A DNA stretch of 64,000 bases from Curvibacter sp. GWA2_63_95. GTDB lineage: Bacteria; Pseudomonadota; Gammaproteobacteria; Burkholderiales; Burkholderiaceae_C. The notes beneath the pieces are model-generated. The model was not told the DNA's origin, did no database searches, and saw only the letters and a list, made by a program, of their open reading frames with translations. The stretch covers positions 124,001 to 188,000 of the forward strand of contig MGPB01000033.1 of the NCBI GenBank assembly GCA_001795455.1, given 5' to 3'. Position numbers and translations under genes: made by a program. This document shows, piece after piece, positions 27,286-36,620 of this stretch (the stretch's first letter is position 1; the number at the start of each line of letters is the position of its first letter).

Positions 27286-27987
27286 CTACACCCAAGGCAG
27301 CGGCAACTCCTCTTTGTCAAATGCTCGCTGTACTGCCGGACGAGCCAGAACGCGCGCTAACCATGGACCAATGTGCGAAAAATCCCTTGCCTTGCGTCCT
27401 TCAAAATTGCGGGTCCAACGACACAGCATCATCCCGTACACGTCTAGTACGCTGAACGTCGTGCCCAACATCCAAGGTGCCGCTGTTGTAGCAAGGTGCA
27501 TTTCAATTTGTTCCAACAAGAACAGAACACGCTGCTGTGCATGTGATTTGATCTGCTCAATGGCATGAACGGAATCGGCCCAGCGCTCTGGGTAAAAGTA
27601 CACGATTAGCGCTTGCTGCAAAGTAGTCGAAAACCAACTGAGCCACTTATATGCATGTGCACGCTCTACGCTTCCCATTCTGGGCATCAATCCCGCATCT
27701 GGGTGAGTGTCGGCCAGATGCAAGCAGATCGCAGCAGTCTCGTACAACACCAGATCGCCTTCCACCAGCACCGGAATAAGTCCGTTAGGGTTGAGTGCGC
27801 GGTACGCTTCAGAATCAAGGCCGCCGCCGTCTTTGTCAATTTTTATCAACTCGAACGGGATTTCCAACTCCTCCAAAAGAATATGCGGCGCCATGCTGGC
27901 GGCACTGGGAAAGTAATGCAATTGAATGGCAGAACTTCTTGTTGTATTTGCAGTTTGGGACGAATGGTCGTGCATATTGCTTTGCAT
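27286..27987 (-). CDS. Glutathione S-transferase family protein
   Basis: QLHYFPSAASMAPHILLEELEIPFELIKID; LNPNGLIPVLVEGDLVLYETAAICLHLAD. Confidence 0.85.
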   Translation of the reverse strand: MQSNMHDHSSQTANTTRSSAIQLHYFPSAASMAPHILLEELEIPFELIKIDKDGGGLDSEAYRALNPNGLIPVLVEGDLVLYETAAICLHLADTHPDAGLMPRMGSVERAHAYKWLSWFSTTLQQALIVYFYPERWADSVHAIEQIKSHAQQRVLFLLEQIEMHLATTAAPWMLGTTFSVLDVYGMMLCRWTRNFEGRKARDFSHIGPWLARVLARPAVQRAFDKEELPLPWV

Positions 27988-28015
27988 AATACCTGCGCGA
28001 CCATTGAAAATAGAT

Positions 28016-28879
28016 ATGCAAAATTCCAACATTCATGCAAAAAGGCATCCAAGTAAACCGGCATCTCTGACCATGTTCTTGGGGCGGGTGGGTGACCGCA
28101 ACCCATTGGGCATGCTTGGTTCAAAGCATTTAGGAGAGGCTTTGGCGCTGCGAATTGGATTGACGCCAAATACGCTGGGGACTCCCGCGCCACCGTTGTC
28201 TGCCAAATGGGATATTGAGCTGGAAGCTGCACGCCCCGGACTGACTGCGCTATCGTCTTCACTGGCGCAGACTTTCGAGCGCGGTGAAATTCCTGTAACA
28301 ACACTGGGACGGTGCGCCGCATCCTTGGGCACGCTACCCGTGGTGTCGCGATATCGTCCGGATGCGGTCGTTGTGTGGTTTGACGCACATGCGGACAGCA
28401 ACCTGCCAAGCACCTCGGAATCTGGTTATCTCGGCGGTCTAGTGCTGACTGGCGCCGCCGGTCTTTGGCATACCGGTTTACCCGGAGGTTTGAAGCTCCA
28501 CAACGTCGTACTGGTCGGGGCGCGTGACATTGATGCTGGTGAACAATTACTGATTGATAGCAAACAACTAATGCTGGTGAAAGCAGGCAGCGATTTGGCC
28601 CAGCGACTAGCTGAGGCCATCGGGGACAGACCGGTGTATGTGCACATTGACTGCGATGTTCTGGAGCCCGGCACTGTGCCAACAGAATATCTAGTACCTG
28701 GTGGTCTGACGGTGGCCGATTTGCAGCAAGCAGCGACAGTTTTAGCAAAGAACGAACTCGTCGGACTTGAAATTTCTGAATTTCAGGCTTGTTGGTCTAC
28801 AAATGGAATGGTTGCATCACCAGAACCTCTGATTGATGCGCTGCAGCCACTCTTGTCCAAATTTTTGGCTGATGAATAG
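28016..28879 (+). CDS. Arginase-family protein with noncanonical first metal motif
   Basis: VVVWFDAHADSNLPSTSESGYLGG; VYVHIDCDVLEPGTVPTEYLVPGGLT; region of GGDHS reads LGRCAAS; alternative start at 28073. Confidence 0.78.
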   Translation: MQNSNIHAKRHPSKPASLTMFLGRVGDRNPLGMLGSKHLGEALALRIGLTPNTLGTPAPPLSAKWDIELEAARPGLTALSSSLAQTFERGEIPVTTLGRCAASLGTLPVVSRYRPDAVVVWFDAHADSNLPSTSESGYLGGLVLTGAAGLWHTGLPGGLKLHNVVLVGARDIDAGEQLLIDSKQLMLVKAGSDLAQRLAEAIGDRPVYVHIDCDVLEPGTVPTEYLVPGGLTVADLQQAATVLAKNELVGLEISEFQACWSTNGMVASPEPLIDALQPLLSKFLADE

Positions 28880-29269
28880 CACTGGCTCAGTCCTTTTACA
28901 GACCATTGCCTCCCAAGTTGCAGTGCCGCTCGGGTTTTAGAGGTGTTTCGGTTCAGATTTATACCGATTTGTCAGCTTCAAAATATCCCCTAAACGGGTG
29001 ATTTTTAAAGGTCTGCTTCCACCCCAGAGCAGAGGCGCCTGCAGACTGAATGCTGTCCTAGCCATTGTTACCCGGCCAGCGCCAGAACGGACATTGGCAT
29101 CCACGTTCTAGGGGTTGCTTCGTGGCAAGTTGTTCATCTTAGTGAGCTGCAGTCATGGGCTAATTGCTGGCTTTTCCACCACTTCGAAGTGGGAATTAAA
29201 TGGCAGGTCAACGTACAAGATGTTGGGCGGCAAAGCCGTCCCACACGAATGCGAGGTTGGGCCATTTAA

Positions 29270-29692
29270 TCATTCGCATTCACCCTCGAAAACTAGCCGA
29301 CCAAGCAGAACTGTCAATGGCTTCTTGGTGGCCGAAACGTTCGGAAAAATGTTGACGCTCAGGACCGGGACGATACCGTCAATGGCTTCCGCATAGTAGA
29401 CAAAGAAGATCTTGTCTCTGCTGGCTGTTTCCATGAAGACCGGCTTCGAGAAGGTGCCAAGATGACTGTTAAAGCCAGCGATTTCGCCTGTTATCCGGTT
29501 TACCGTGAACTGAGTTCCAGGCCTACCCGGCAGAGTGCCGTTTGGCCCGTCGATCAACGTAGGGTCGTCAGCGCGATAGTGCTGCTTTTTCGTAATAACG
29601 CAGACAAAGTGCGAGCTGTCTGCCGAAGCGGCGTGGACGGTCAGTCCCAGCAGCGCATAGATTGTCAATTTGAGCTTCAGTAGATGCCGCAT
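29270..29692 (-). CDS. Hypothetical secreted protein
   Basis: 140 aa ORF with signal peptide-like N-terminus MRHLLKLKLTIYALLGLTVHAASA. Confidence 0.55.
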   Translation of the reverse strand: MRHLLKLKLTIYALLGLTVHAASADSSHFVCVITKKQHYRADDPTLIDGPNGTLPGRPGTQFTVNRITGEIAGFNSHLGTFSKPVFMETASRDKIFFVYYAEAIDGIVPVLSVNIFPNVSATKKPLTVLLGRLVFEGECE

Positions 29693-29712
29693 TCGAGGCC
29701 TAACTATTGATA

Positions 29713-29734
29713 TATCCCGCAGATTTGCGGGATA
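29713..29734. repeat. Perfect inverted repeat (9-bp arms, 4-nt loop)
   Basis: TATCCCGCA-GATT-TGCGGGATA in a low-coding region. Confidence 0.75.
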
Positions 29735-30250
29735 ACACGGGAGCCAGTCAGATTACGTGGCACCGAAATTTTGGAATTCATCATGAGAATCAGTCGCCTG
29801 CGAAAAGAAACTAGATAGATGTACAGGTATGGTGAAAACGACAAAGTCGACGGCTAGCTTAGCTCAGTTTGGCTAGGCTCCGTTCAAACCGAAAGATCAC
29901 CTCGAACGGCAGCTTCCGCGGCAAACTTGAAGTCTACGATTGCCCACTTACTGGCACACAGACTGACTACCCGTAAGCTGACTTTCACCAAAGACTGGTA
30001 ACGCCGCATATCGGCTGTCCATCGTACCTGCTTGGCATGCCAGTCCTAAATGTCTCCTATCGAGCAACGAGTCTGAGCTTGTCGATTTCCGCTTTGGGTC
30101 GACATCTGCCGAAGACATACATGGGCGCATTGCTAAACCCTGGGGGCAGGCAATGCTGTGACTTTCGTACCCGGCCTTTGCCGCTGGGCCATTCCCACCC
30201 CAGAGATGCCGATGAACGCCCTGCAGCCCCGGCTGCTGCCGGGGGCGGTC

Positions 30251-30670
30251 TCAGACCTGCCCGCCCACGACCTCGTTGGCAGTGCGAAACGCTTCCACCG
30301 ATGCGGGCACGCCGCAGTACACCGCGGCGTGCAGCAGCACCTCTTGAATCTCTGCCGCCGTAGCGCCATTATTGAGCGCGCCGCGCACGTGTCCCTTGAG
30401 TTCGTTCTGTTTGCCCAGCGCCGTGAGCATGGCCACGGTGATGAGGCTGCGGGTTTTCAGATCCAGCCCCGGGCGCTGCCACACGTCGCCCCAGGCGGCA
30501 CGTGTGATGTGCTCTTGGATGGGGGCGGTGAATGGTGTGGCGTTGGCAAAGGCTGCCTCCACAAAGGCCTCGCCCATCACCTGCGTGCGCATGGCCAGGC
30601 CTTTGTCGAAGGCTTCAGCTTGGTTCGAAGGGGGCAAGCGGTTGGGGTCCAGGGGCATGCGAGGCTCCAT
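30251..30670 (-). CDS. pcaC: 4-carboxymuconolactone decarboxylase family protein
   Basis: FITRAAWGDVWQRPGLDLKTRSLITVAMLTALGKQNELKGHVRGALNNGATAAEIQEVLLHAAVYCGVPA-type sequence (see ORF track). Confidence 0.87.
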   Translation of the reverse strand: MEPRMPLDPNRLPPSNQAEAFDKGLAMRTQVMGEAFVEAAFANATPFTAPIQEHITRAAWGDVWQRPGLDLKTRSLITVAMLTALGKQNELKGHVRGALNNGATAAEIQEVLLHAAVYCGVPASVEAFRTANEVVGGQV

Positions 30671-30912
30671 CAGGGCAAGGTGGCGATGCCCTGGATGTTA
30701 GCCGCCATGCCATTGCGCCAAGTTGGCCAGGGTGACGACGAGGCCACTGCTCCAGATAGAGAGGCCCAGAGTTTTTTGAAGTTGTGCCATGGTGTGTGCT
30801 CCGGTGGTGGAAGGGGGTTCGCAGTAGGATGAATGGTAGGAATGTGCACCCCATATGTACATTCGATTAATCACATTGCCGCAATAGCTTTTACAAAAAC
30901 AGGAGACACCCC

Positions 30913-31491
30913 ATGGCCAGCACGCGTTACCCCTTGCCCGATCTGAACACCCTGCCAGAGGACATCCGCGCCAAGATTTTGGAGGTACAGGAGAAGTCGG
31001 GATTTGTGCCCAACGTGTTTCTGGCCTTTGCCCGCCGCCCGGCCGAATGGCGCGCCTTCTTTGCCTACCACGATGCCCTGATGCTGCGTGAGGACAGCAG
31101 CCTCACCAAGGGCGAGCGCGAGATGATCATCACCACCACCAGCGCGGCCAACCACTGCCTCTATTGCGTGGTGGCGCACGGCGCGATTTTGCGCATCTAT
31201 GAGAAGAAACCGCTGGTGGCCGACCAGGTGGCAGTGAACTACCGCAAGGCCGACATCACACCCCGCCAACGCGCCATGCTGGACTTTGCGATGAAGGTCT
31301 GCCTGGAGAGCCACACCGTGGAAGACGCCGACTTTGCGGCGCTGCACGCCCACGGCTTTGATGACGAGGACATCTGGGACATTACCGGTATCACCGCGTT
31401 TTTTGGCCTGAGTAACCGCATGGCCAATGTCACCAGCATGATGCCCAACCCCGAGTTTTATCTGCTGGGCCGGGTGCCCAAGGCCAAGTAA
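30913..31491 (+). CDS. Peroxidase-related / AhpD-like carboxymuconolactone decarboxylase-domain protein
   Basis: EREMIITTTSAANHCLYCVVAHGAILR CxxC motif. Confidence 0.85.
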   Translation: MASTRYPLPDLNTLPEDIRAKILEVQEKSGFVPNVFLAFARRPAEWRAFFAYHDALMLREDSSLTKGEREMIITTTSAANHCLYCVVAHGAILRIYEKKPLVADQVAVNYRKADITPRQRAMLDFAMKVCLESHTVEDADFAALHAHGFDDEDIWDITGITAFFGLSNRMANVTSMMPNPEFYLLGRVPKAK

Positions 31492-31496
31492 GCGCT

Positions 31497-33332
31497 ATGT
31501 TGCGCGCACGCCCAAACACCCGTGTCGGCCTTGCTCTTCTGGTTGCCGCCCTGGCGGGCTGCACCAGCGCACCCACGGCCTGGCAGTACGCAGTGCCCGT
31601 ACAGCCCGAAGGCGCCAGTGGCAGCACTGCCAAACCCGGCTGGGCCACCCGCAGCTACGCCGTGGCCGCCGCCAACCCGCTGGCAACTGACGCCGGCCAT
31701 CAAGTGCTGCGCGCCGGTGGCAGCGCGGTGGACGCGGCCATTGCAGTGCAAATGGTGCTGGCCCTGGTGGAGCCACAAAGCAGTGGCATTGGTGGCGGCG
31801 CATTTCTGCTGCACTTCGATGGCCAGACAACGCAGGCCTTTGACGGCCGCGAGACCGCCCCCGCCGGTGCCACACCGAGGCTGTTTCTGGACGACAGTGG
31901 CCAAGCCCTCAAGTTTGCAGATGCGGTGGTGGGCGGTCGTTCTGTTGGCGTGCCGGGTGCGGTGGCCATGTTGGCCCGGGCTCACCAGCAGCACGGGCGC
32001 CTGCCCTGGGCCCAGCTCTTCACCCCGGCCATCACACTGGCCACGCAAGGCTTTGCCATCAGCCCGCGCATGGCCACGCTGCTGGCCAGCGAGCCACACT
32101 TGAAGAAAGACCCGGTGGCCGCCGCCTATTTTTACGACACGGCTGGCAAGCCCTGGCCTGCCGGCCACGTGCTGCGCAACCCGGAGCTGGCTGCGGTGCT
32201 GCAACGCATCGCCAACGAGGGGCCTGCGGCTTTGCTGCAAGGCGAGGTGGCCCAGGCTATCGCCCGCAAGGTGCAAGGCCACCCCAGCAACCCCGGCACC
32301 TTGAATACCCAAGACCTGGCTGGCTACCAGCCGCTGGTGCGCGAGCCGCTGTGTTTTGACTACGCCGTGAACGCCGCTGCCCGGGACTACCGCATCTGCG
32401 GCATGCCACCGCCCAGCTCGGGCGCCATTGCCATCGGCCAAATCCTCAGGTTGCTGGACAACACCCCGGCCGACCGCCTGCCCCTGGCCCAAGGCCAGCC
32501 CACCGCCGACTGGTTGCACCTGTACACCGAGGCCTCGCGTCTCGCCTTTGCCGACCGCGCACAGTTTGTGGCCGACCCGGCCTTTGTGCAGGCGCCTGCG
32601 GGCAGTTGGCTGAGCCTGCTGGATCCGGCCTACCTGGCCCGCCGCGCTCAGGCCATCGACACGGGACCAGCTGGCAAAAGCATGCAAACGGCCCCACCCG
32701 GCAACCCGGGCGCCACACCCGTGGCCTATGCGCCCATGCCCCACCAACTGGAGTACGGCACTTCGCACATCTCGGTGGTGGACGCCTATGGCAACGCACT
32801 GGCCATGACCACCACCATTGAAGACGCCTGGGGTTCGCGCCAGATGGTGAACCGCGGCGTGGGCCTGGCCGGTGGCTTTTTGCTGAACAACCAGCTCACC
32901 GACTTCAGCTTCAGCCCCACAGGCACCGACGGCCGACCCGTAGCGAACCGAGTGGAGCCGGGTAAGCGGCCACGCTCCAGCATGTCGCCCACGCTGGTGT
33001 TCAACAAGGCTACCGGGCAACTGGTCATGAGCGGTGGCAGCCCGGGCGGCGCGCTCATCATCCACTTCACGGCCAAGACGCTGTACGGCGTGCTGCACTG
33101 GGGCCTGAGCACCCAGCAGGCGATTGACCTGCCCAACTTCGCCTCGCTGAACGGGCCCACGCTGCTGGAGGAGAAGCGCTTTGATGCCGCCACCCTCAAT
33201 GCCCTACAGGCACGTGGCCACACGGTGGTGGAAATTCCCATGCCTAGCGGGCTGCAAGCCATCCAGCGCACGCCGGGCGGTTATTTCGGTGGTGCCGATC
33301 CGCGGCGTGAGGGTGTGGTGCTGGGGGATTGA
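31497..33332 (+). CDS. ggt: Gamma-glutamyltransferase, lipoprotein-like N-terminus
   Basis: LAGC lipobox; ANPLATDAGHQVLRAGGSAVDAAIAVQMVLALVEPQSSGIGGGAFLLH; YGTSHISVVDAYGNALAMTTTIEDAWGSR. Confidence 0.92.
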   Translation: MLRARPNTRVGLALLVAALAGCTSAPTAWQYAVPVQPEGASGSTAKPGWATRSYAVAAANPLATDAGHQVLRAGGSAVDAAIAVQMVLALVEPQSSGIGGGAFLLHFDGQTTQAFDGRETAPAGATPRLFLDDSGQALKFADAVVGGRSVGVPGAVAMLARAHQQHGRLPWAQLFTPAITLATQGFAISPRMATLLASEPHLKKDPVAAAYFYDTAGKPWPAGHVLRNPELAAVLQRIANEGPAALLQGEVAQAIARKVQGHPSNPGTLNTQDLAGYQPLVREPLCFDYAVNAAARDYRICGMPPPSSGAIAIGQILRLLDNTPADRLPLAQGQPTADWLHLYTEASRLAFADRAQFVADPAFVQAPAGSWLSLLDPAYLARRAQAIDTGPAGKSMQTAPPGNPGATPVAYAPMPHQLEYGTSHISVVDAYGNALAMTTTIEDAWGSRQMVNRGVGLAGGFLLNNQLTDFSFSPTGTDGRPVANRVEPGKRPRSSMSPTLVFNKATGQLVMSGGSPGGALIIHFTAKTLYGVLHWGLSTQQAIDLPNFASLNGPTLLEEKRFDAATLNALQARGHTVVEIPMPSGLQAIQRTPGGYFGGADPRREGVVLGD

Positions 33333-33342
33333 TTTTTACAAG

Positions 33343-33402
33343 CCAAATTGGCACCTAGCCCCCACAGATATTGCGCAAGCAGCTATATAAACCATAGCAA
33401 AT
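33343..33402 (-). repeat. 60-bp dispersed repeat, copy E (intergenic ggt-dnaG)
   Basis: Minus strand ATTTGCTATGGTTTATATAGCTGCTTGCGCAATATCTGTGGGGGCTAGGTGCCAATTTGG. Confidence 0.88.
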
Positions 33403-33549
33403 TCAGAACCGAGCCTGCGATTCCGCGCCGGGCCGCCCCCAGCGGTTCTGGACCGCTTGGCGGCCAGCGCCGCTAGGCAATTAGCCTCTTTAGGGGGCAA
33501 CGACCCGCGTAGCGGCGGAACGTGGGGGCCACGTTCCTACAATCACCCC

Positions 33550-35565
33550 ATGGCCATCCCCCAAACCTTCATCCAGGAACTGCTTGCGCGCACGGACGTG
33601 GTGGAGATCGTGGGGCGTTATGTGCAGCTCAAAAAGGGCGGCGCCAATTTCATGGGCCTGTGCCCCTTCCATGGCGAGAAATCGCCCTCGTTCTCGGTCA
33701 GCCCCGCCAAACAGTTCTACCACTGCTTTGGCTGCGGCAAAAACGGCAACGCCATCAGCTTTCTGATGGACCACGCCGGTATGACTTTTATTGAAGCGGT
33801 GAAGGACCTGGCCGGCCAGTACGGCATGGTGATCCCGGAAGAAGAAGGCAGCCCGCAAGACCGCGCCCGCGCCCAGGAGCAGCGCCAAAAACAAAACACC
33901 CTGACCAGCGTGCTGGAGAAAGCCGGCGACGCCTACAAGCGTGGACTGAAGGAGTCGCCGCGCGCTATTGATTACCTGAAGGGTCGCGGCCTCTCGGGCG
34001 AGATCGCCAAGCAGTTTGGCCTGGGCTACGCCCCCGAGGGCTGGCGCAGCCTGGCCAGCATCTTCCCGCAGTACGACGACCCGCTGCTGGTGGAAAGCGG
34101 CCTGGTCATCCTGCACGAGGCCGAAAACGGTGGTGAAGAAAAGCGCTACGACCGCTTCCGCGACCGCGTGATGTTCCCCATCCGCAACATCAAAGGTGAG
34201 TGCATTGGTTTTGGCGGCCGCGTGCTGGGCGACGAAAAGCCCAAGTACCTCAATTCACCGGAAACCCCGGTTTTCAGCAAGGGCCGCGAGCTCTATGGCC
34301 TGTTCGAGGCCCGCAGCTCACTGCGCGAGTTTGGCTACGTGCTGGTCACCGAAGGGTATATGGACGTGGTGGCGCTGGCGCAGCTGGGTTTTCCCAACGC
34401 GGTGGCCACGCTGGGCACGGCCTGTACCAACGAGCATGTGCAAAAGCTGTTCCGCTTCACCGATGCGGTGGTCTTCAGCTTTGACGGTGACGCCGCAGGG
34501 CGCCGCGCCGCACGCAAGGCGCTGGACGGCGCCCTGCCCTTTGCCACCGATGTGCGCAGCATCAAGTTTCTGTTCCTGCCCGCTGAGCACGACCCCGACA
34601 GCTTCATCCGCGCCCATGGCAATGAGGCGTTTGCCGACTACGTGTCCAAGGCCACGCCGCTGAGCCGGTTTCTGGTGGAGGCGGCCCAAGAGGGTTGCGA
34701 CCTCACGACCGCCGAAGGCCGCGCCCATATGTCCAGCAACGCCAAGCCACTGTGGACGCAGTTGCCCGACGGCGCACTCAAGCTGCAGCTGCTGGCCGAA
34801 ATCGCGCACTTGGTACAACTCAACAGCGCCGAACTGGGCGCACTGTGGGCCAGCAGCGCTACCGGAAAACCGGCCGCCGAGCCCCAGCGCCGCAAGAGTG
34901 CACCGCCCCCGCAGTACGACGGTGCGCCGGATGACGGCCACTTTGCCTACGAAGAGCCGGCCGAGCCCTGGATTCCGCAGGAAGAGTGGAAGAAGAAAAC
35001 CGACTGGAAAAAGGACGGCTGGACGCCACGCAGCGGCAAATGGGAGGGAAAGTGGGAAGGCAAAGGCGGCAGCCGCTTTGGCGCCCGCGAGCCCCGCCCC
35101 AGTGGCCCGCGCGCCAAACTGGACAGCCGCGCCGACCACGCCGCGCGCATTTTGCTAAGCCACAGCGAACTGTGGGAGGTGTTGACCAGCGAAGACCACG
35201 GCCTGCTGTGCGAGCTGCCCTCGCCACACGGCGATCTGTTCATCTGGCTGGAGGGCCAATTGCACGAACACGGGCCGGTGTCGCGCGGCACTCTGCGCGA
35301 TGCCATCGTGGGCCACCAGGCCGAGGACTTGGCGCTGCGCCTCATGGCGGGCCCCACACTGGCTAGCGAGCCGCTGGCGGAATCGGGCCCCGAGCTGCGT
35401 GACCTGCTCAACCGCATGCTGATTGACCGCATCAAAGAGCTGGAAACCGAGGCCATTGCCGCCGCCAGCCATGACACCAGCGCCCTGCAGCGCTACCGGG
35501 AGCTGCAACTGCGCCGCAAGCAACTGGAGCTGGCCGTGCAGCCCAACGCGGCGGCCGCAGGCTAA
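33550..35565 (+). CDS. dnaG: DNA primase
   Basis: MAIPQTFIQELLARTDVVEIVGRYVQLKKGGANFMGLCPFHGEKSPSFSVSPAKQFYHCFGCGKNGNAISF; TOPRIM VTEGYMDVVAL; ATG at 33550. Confidence 0.97.
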   Translation: MAIPQTFIQELLARTDVVEIVGRYVQLKKGGANFMGLCPFHGEKSPSFSVSPAKQFYHCFGCGKNGNAISFLMDHAGMTFIEAVKDLAGQYGMVIPEEEGSPQDRARAQEQRQKQNTLTSVLEKAGDAYKRGLKESPRAIDYLKGRGLSGEIAKQFGLGYAPEGWRSLASIFPQYDDPLLVESGLVILHEAENGGEEKRYDRFRDRVMFPIRNIKGECIGFGGRVLGDEKPKYLNSPETPVFSKGRELYGLFEARSSLREFGYVLVTEGYMDVVALAQLGFPNAVATLGTACTNEHVQKLFRFTDAVVFSFDGDAAGRRAARKALDGALPFATDVRSIKFLFLPAEHDPDSFIRAHGNEAFADYVSKATPLSRFLVEAAQEGCDLTTAEGRAHMSSNAKPLWTQLPDGALKLQLLAEIAHLVQLNSAELGALWASSATGKPAAEPQRRKSAPPPQYDGAPDDGHFAYEEPAEPWIPQEEWKKKTDWKKDGWTPRSGKWEGKWEGKGGSRFGAREPRPSGPRAKLDSRADHAARILLSHSELWEVLTSEDHGLLCELPSPHGDLFIWLEGQLHEHGPVSRGTLRDAIVGHQAEDLALRLMAGPTLASEPLAESGPELRDLLNRMLIDRIKELETEAIAAASHDTSALQRYRELQLRRKQLELAVQPNAAAAG

Positions 35566-35594
35566 ACGCCGCCAGCGCACCAGCAGCCGTGGGG

Positions 35595-36380
35595 CTATTT
35601 GGCGGCCTTGAGCAGGTACTTTTGCCGCAACTGGGTGTAGCGTCCGTCGTTGCGCAGCTTCTGCAAGGCCGCATTCAGACGCTTGGCGACGTCCGGGTCT
35701 ACCGACAGGTTCAGTCCGTACCAGTAATTGAGGCTGTCATCCAGCACCAGCGCGGGCACCAGGTCCGCGGGGTCAATGCCGACATTTTTGGCGTTGTAGG
35801 CAGCGGCCCAGTCCAGCGACACCAGCAGGTCAAAACGCTTGGCGATGAACTTGCGCATGTTCTGCTCGTCGTTCACGCCCTGCTCCAGCCCCGAGACGGC
35901 GCCGTCCATGGGCATGGGCACAAAGCCCTGCTTGATGAGGTTTTTGGTCGCTGCCGACTCCAGCGTGGTACCGATGCGGTAGGCCCGGGCATCGTCCAGC
36001 GACTTGAGCTGGATGTCGCTGCGGTCTGCCCATTTGTAGAACAGGATGCGCCGCGGCCCGATGGGCCCCACCCATCGGAACAGGGACTCCCGCTCCGGCG
36101 TACGCACCAATGAGTACAACACCGTGTCACCGGGTTTGGTGGCGCGGTCATAGGCCCGTACCCAGGGAAGCAGCTGCTTTTGCAGGGGGATGCCAGCCTC
36201 GGCAGCCATCAGGTCCAGCAACTCGCTGGCAAAACCGGTGATCTTGCCCTCGTGTTCGTAGTTCAGCGGGGGGAGCGACTCCGTCAGCGCCTGCAAAGTG
36301 GGCGCCTGGGGCTGTGCAGAAGCCCATGGGCCGCCCGCGAGCAGGGTAGCCAGAAGCAGAACACCATTGAATAAATACAT
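35595..36380 (-). CDS. Periplasmic solute-binding protein, SBP_bac_3-like
   Basis: Signal peptide; EGKITGFASELLDLMAAEAGIPLQKQLLPWVRAYDRA. Confidence 0.82.
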   Translation of the reverse strand: MYLFNGVLLLATLLAGGPWASAQPQAPTLQALTESLPPLNYEHEGKITGFASELLDLMAAEAGIPLQKQLLPWVRAYDRATKPGDTVLYSLVRTPERESLFRWVGPIGPRRILFYKWADRSDIQLKSLDDARAYRIGTTLESAATKNLIKQGFVPMPMDGAVSGLEQGVNDEQNMRKFIAKRFDLLVSLDWAAAYNAKNVGIDPADLVPALVLDDSLNYWYGLNLSVDPDVAKRLNAALQKLRNDGRYTQLRQKYLLKAAK

Positions 36381-36620
36381 TTAACAACTATAATGCTGGA
36401 TTATTTCGGCAAGAGCGACAGCAGCACCTCCGGGCTAGGCCACACGTTGACACCAAGTCACAACCGGCCACCTCACCGCAAGGACTGCACCCCAAATGAT
36501 CGCCCTCCCATCTTGCCACAGGGGTATTACCGCCCCGTCTTGCCACCTACTTCGCCCACCGCGTGACGTAGCTGGCGCCTGATCTGTTTGCCTGTTTTTT
36601 TGTTGACCTGAGGTTTTTGC

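Noticed and set aside
27085-27568. Short plus-strand ORFs 27085-27267, 27240-27455 and 27269-27568
   Set aside because: No ribosome-binding site or domain support; the latter two overlap the well-supported minus-strand GST gene.
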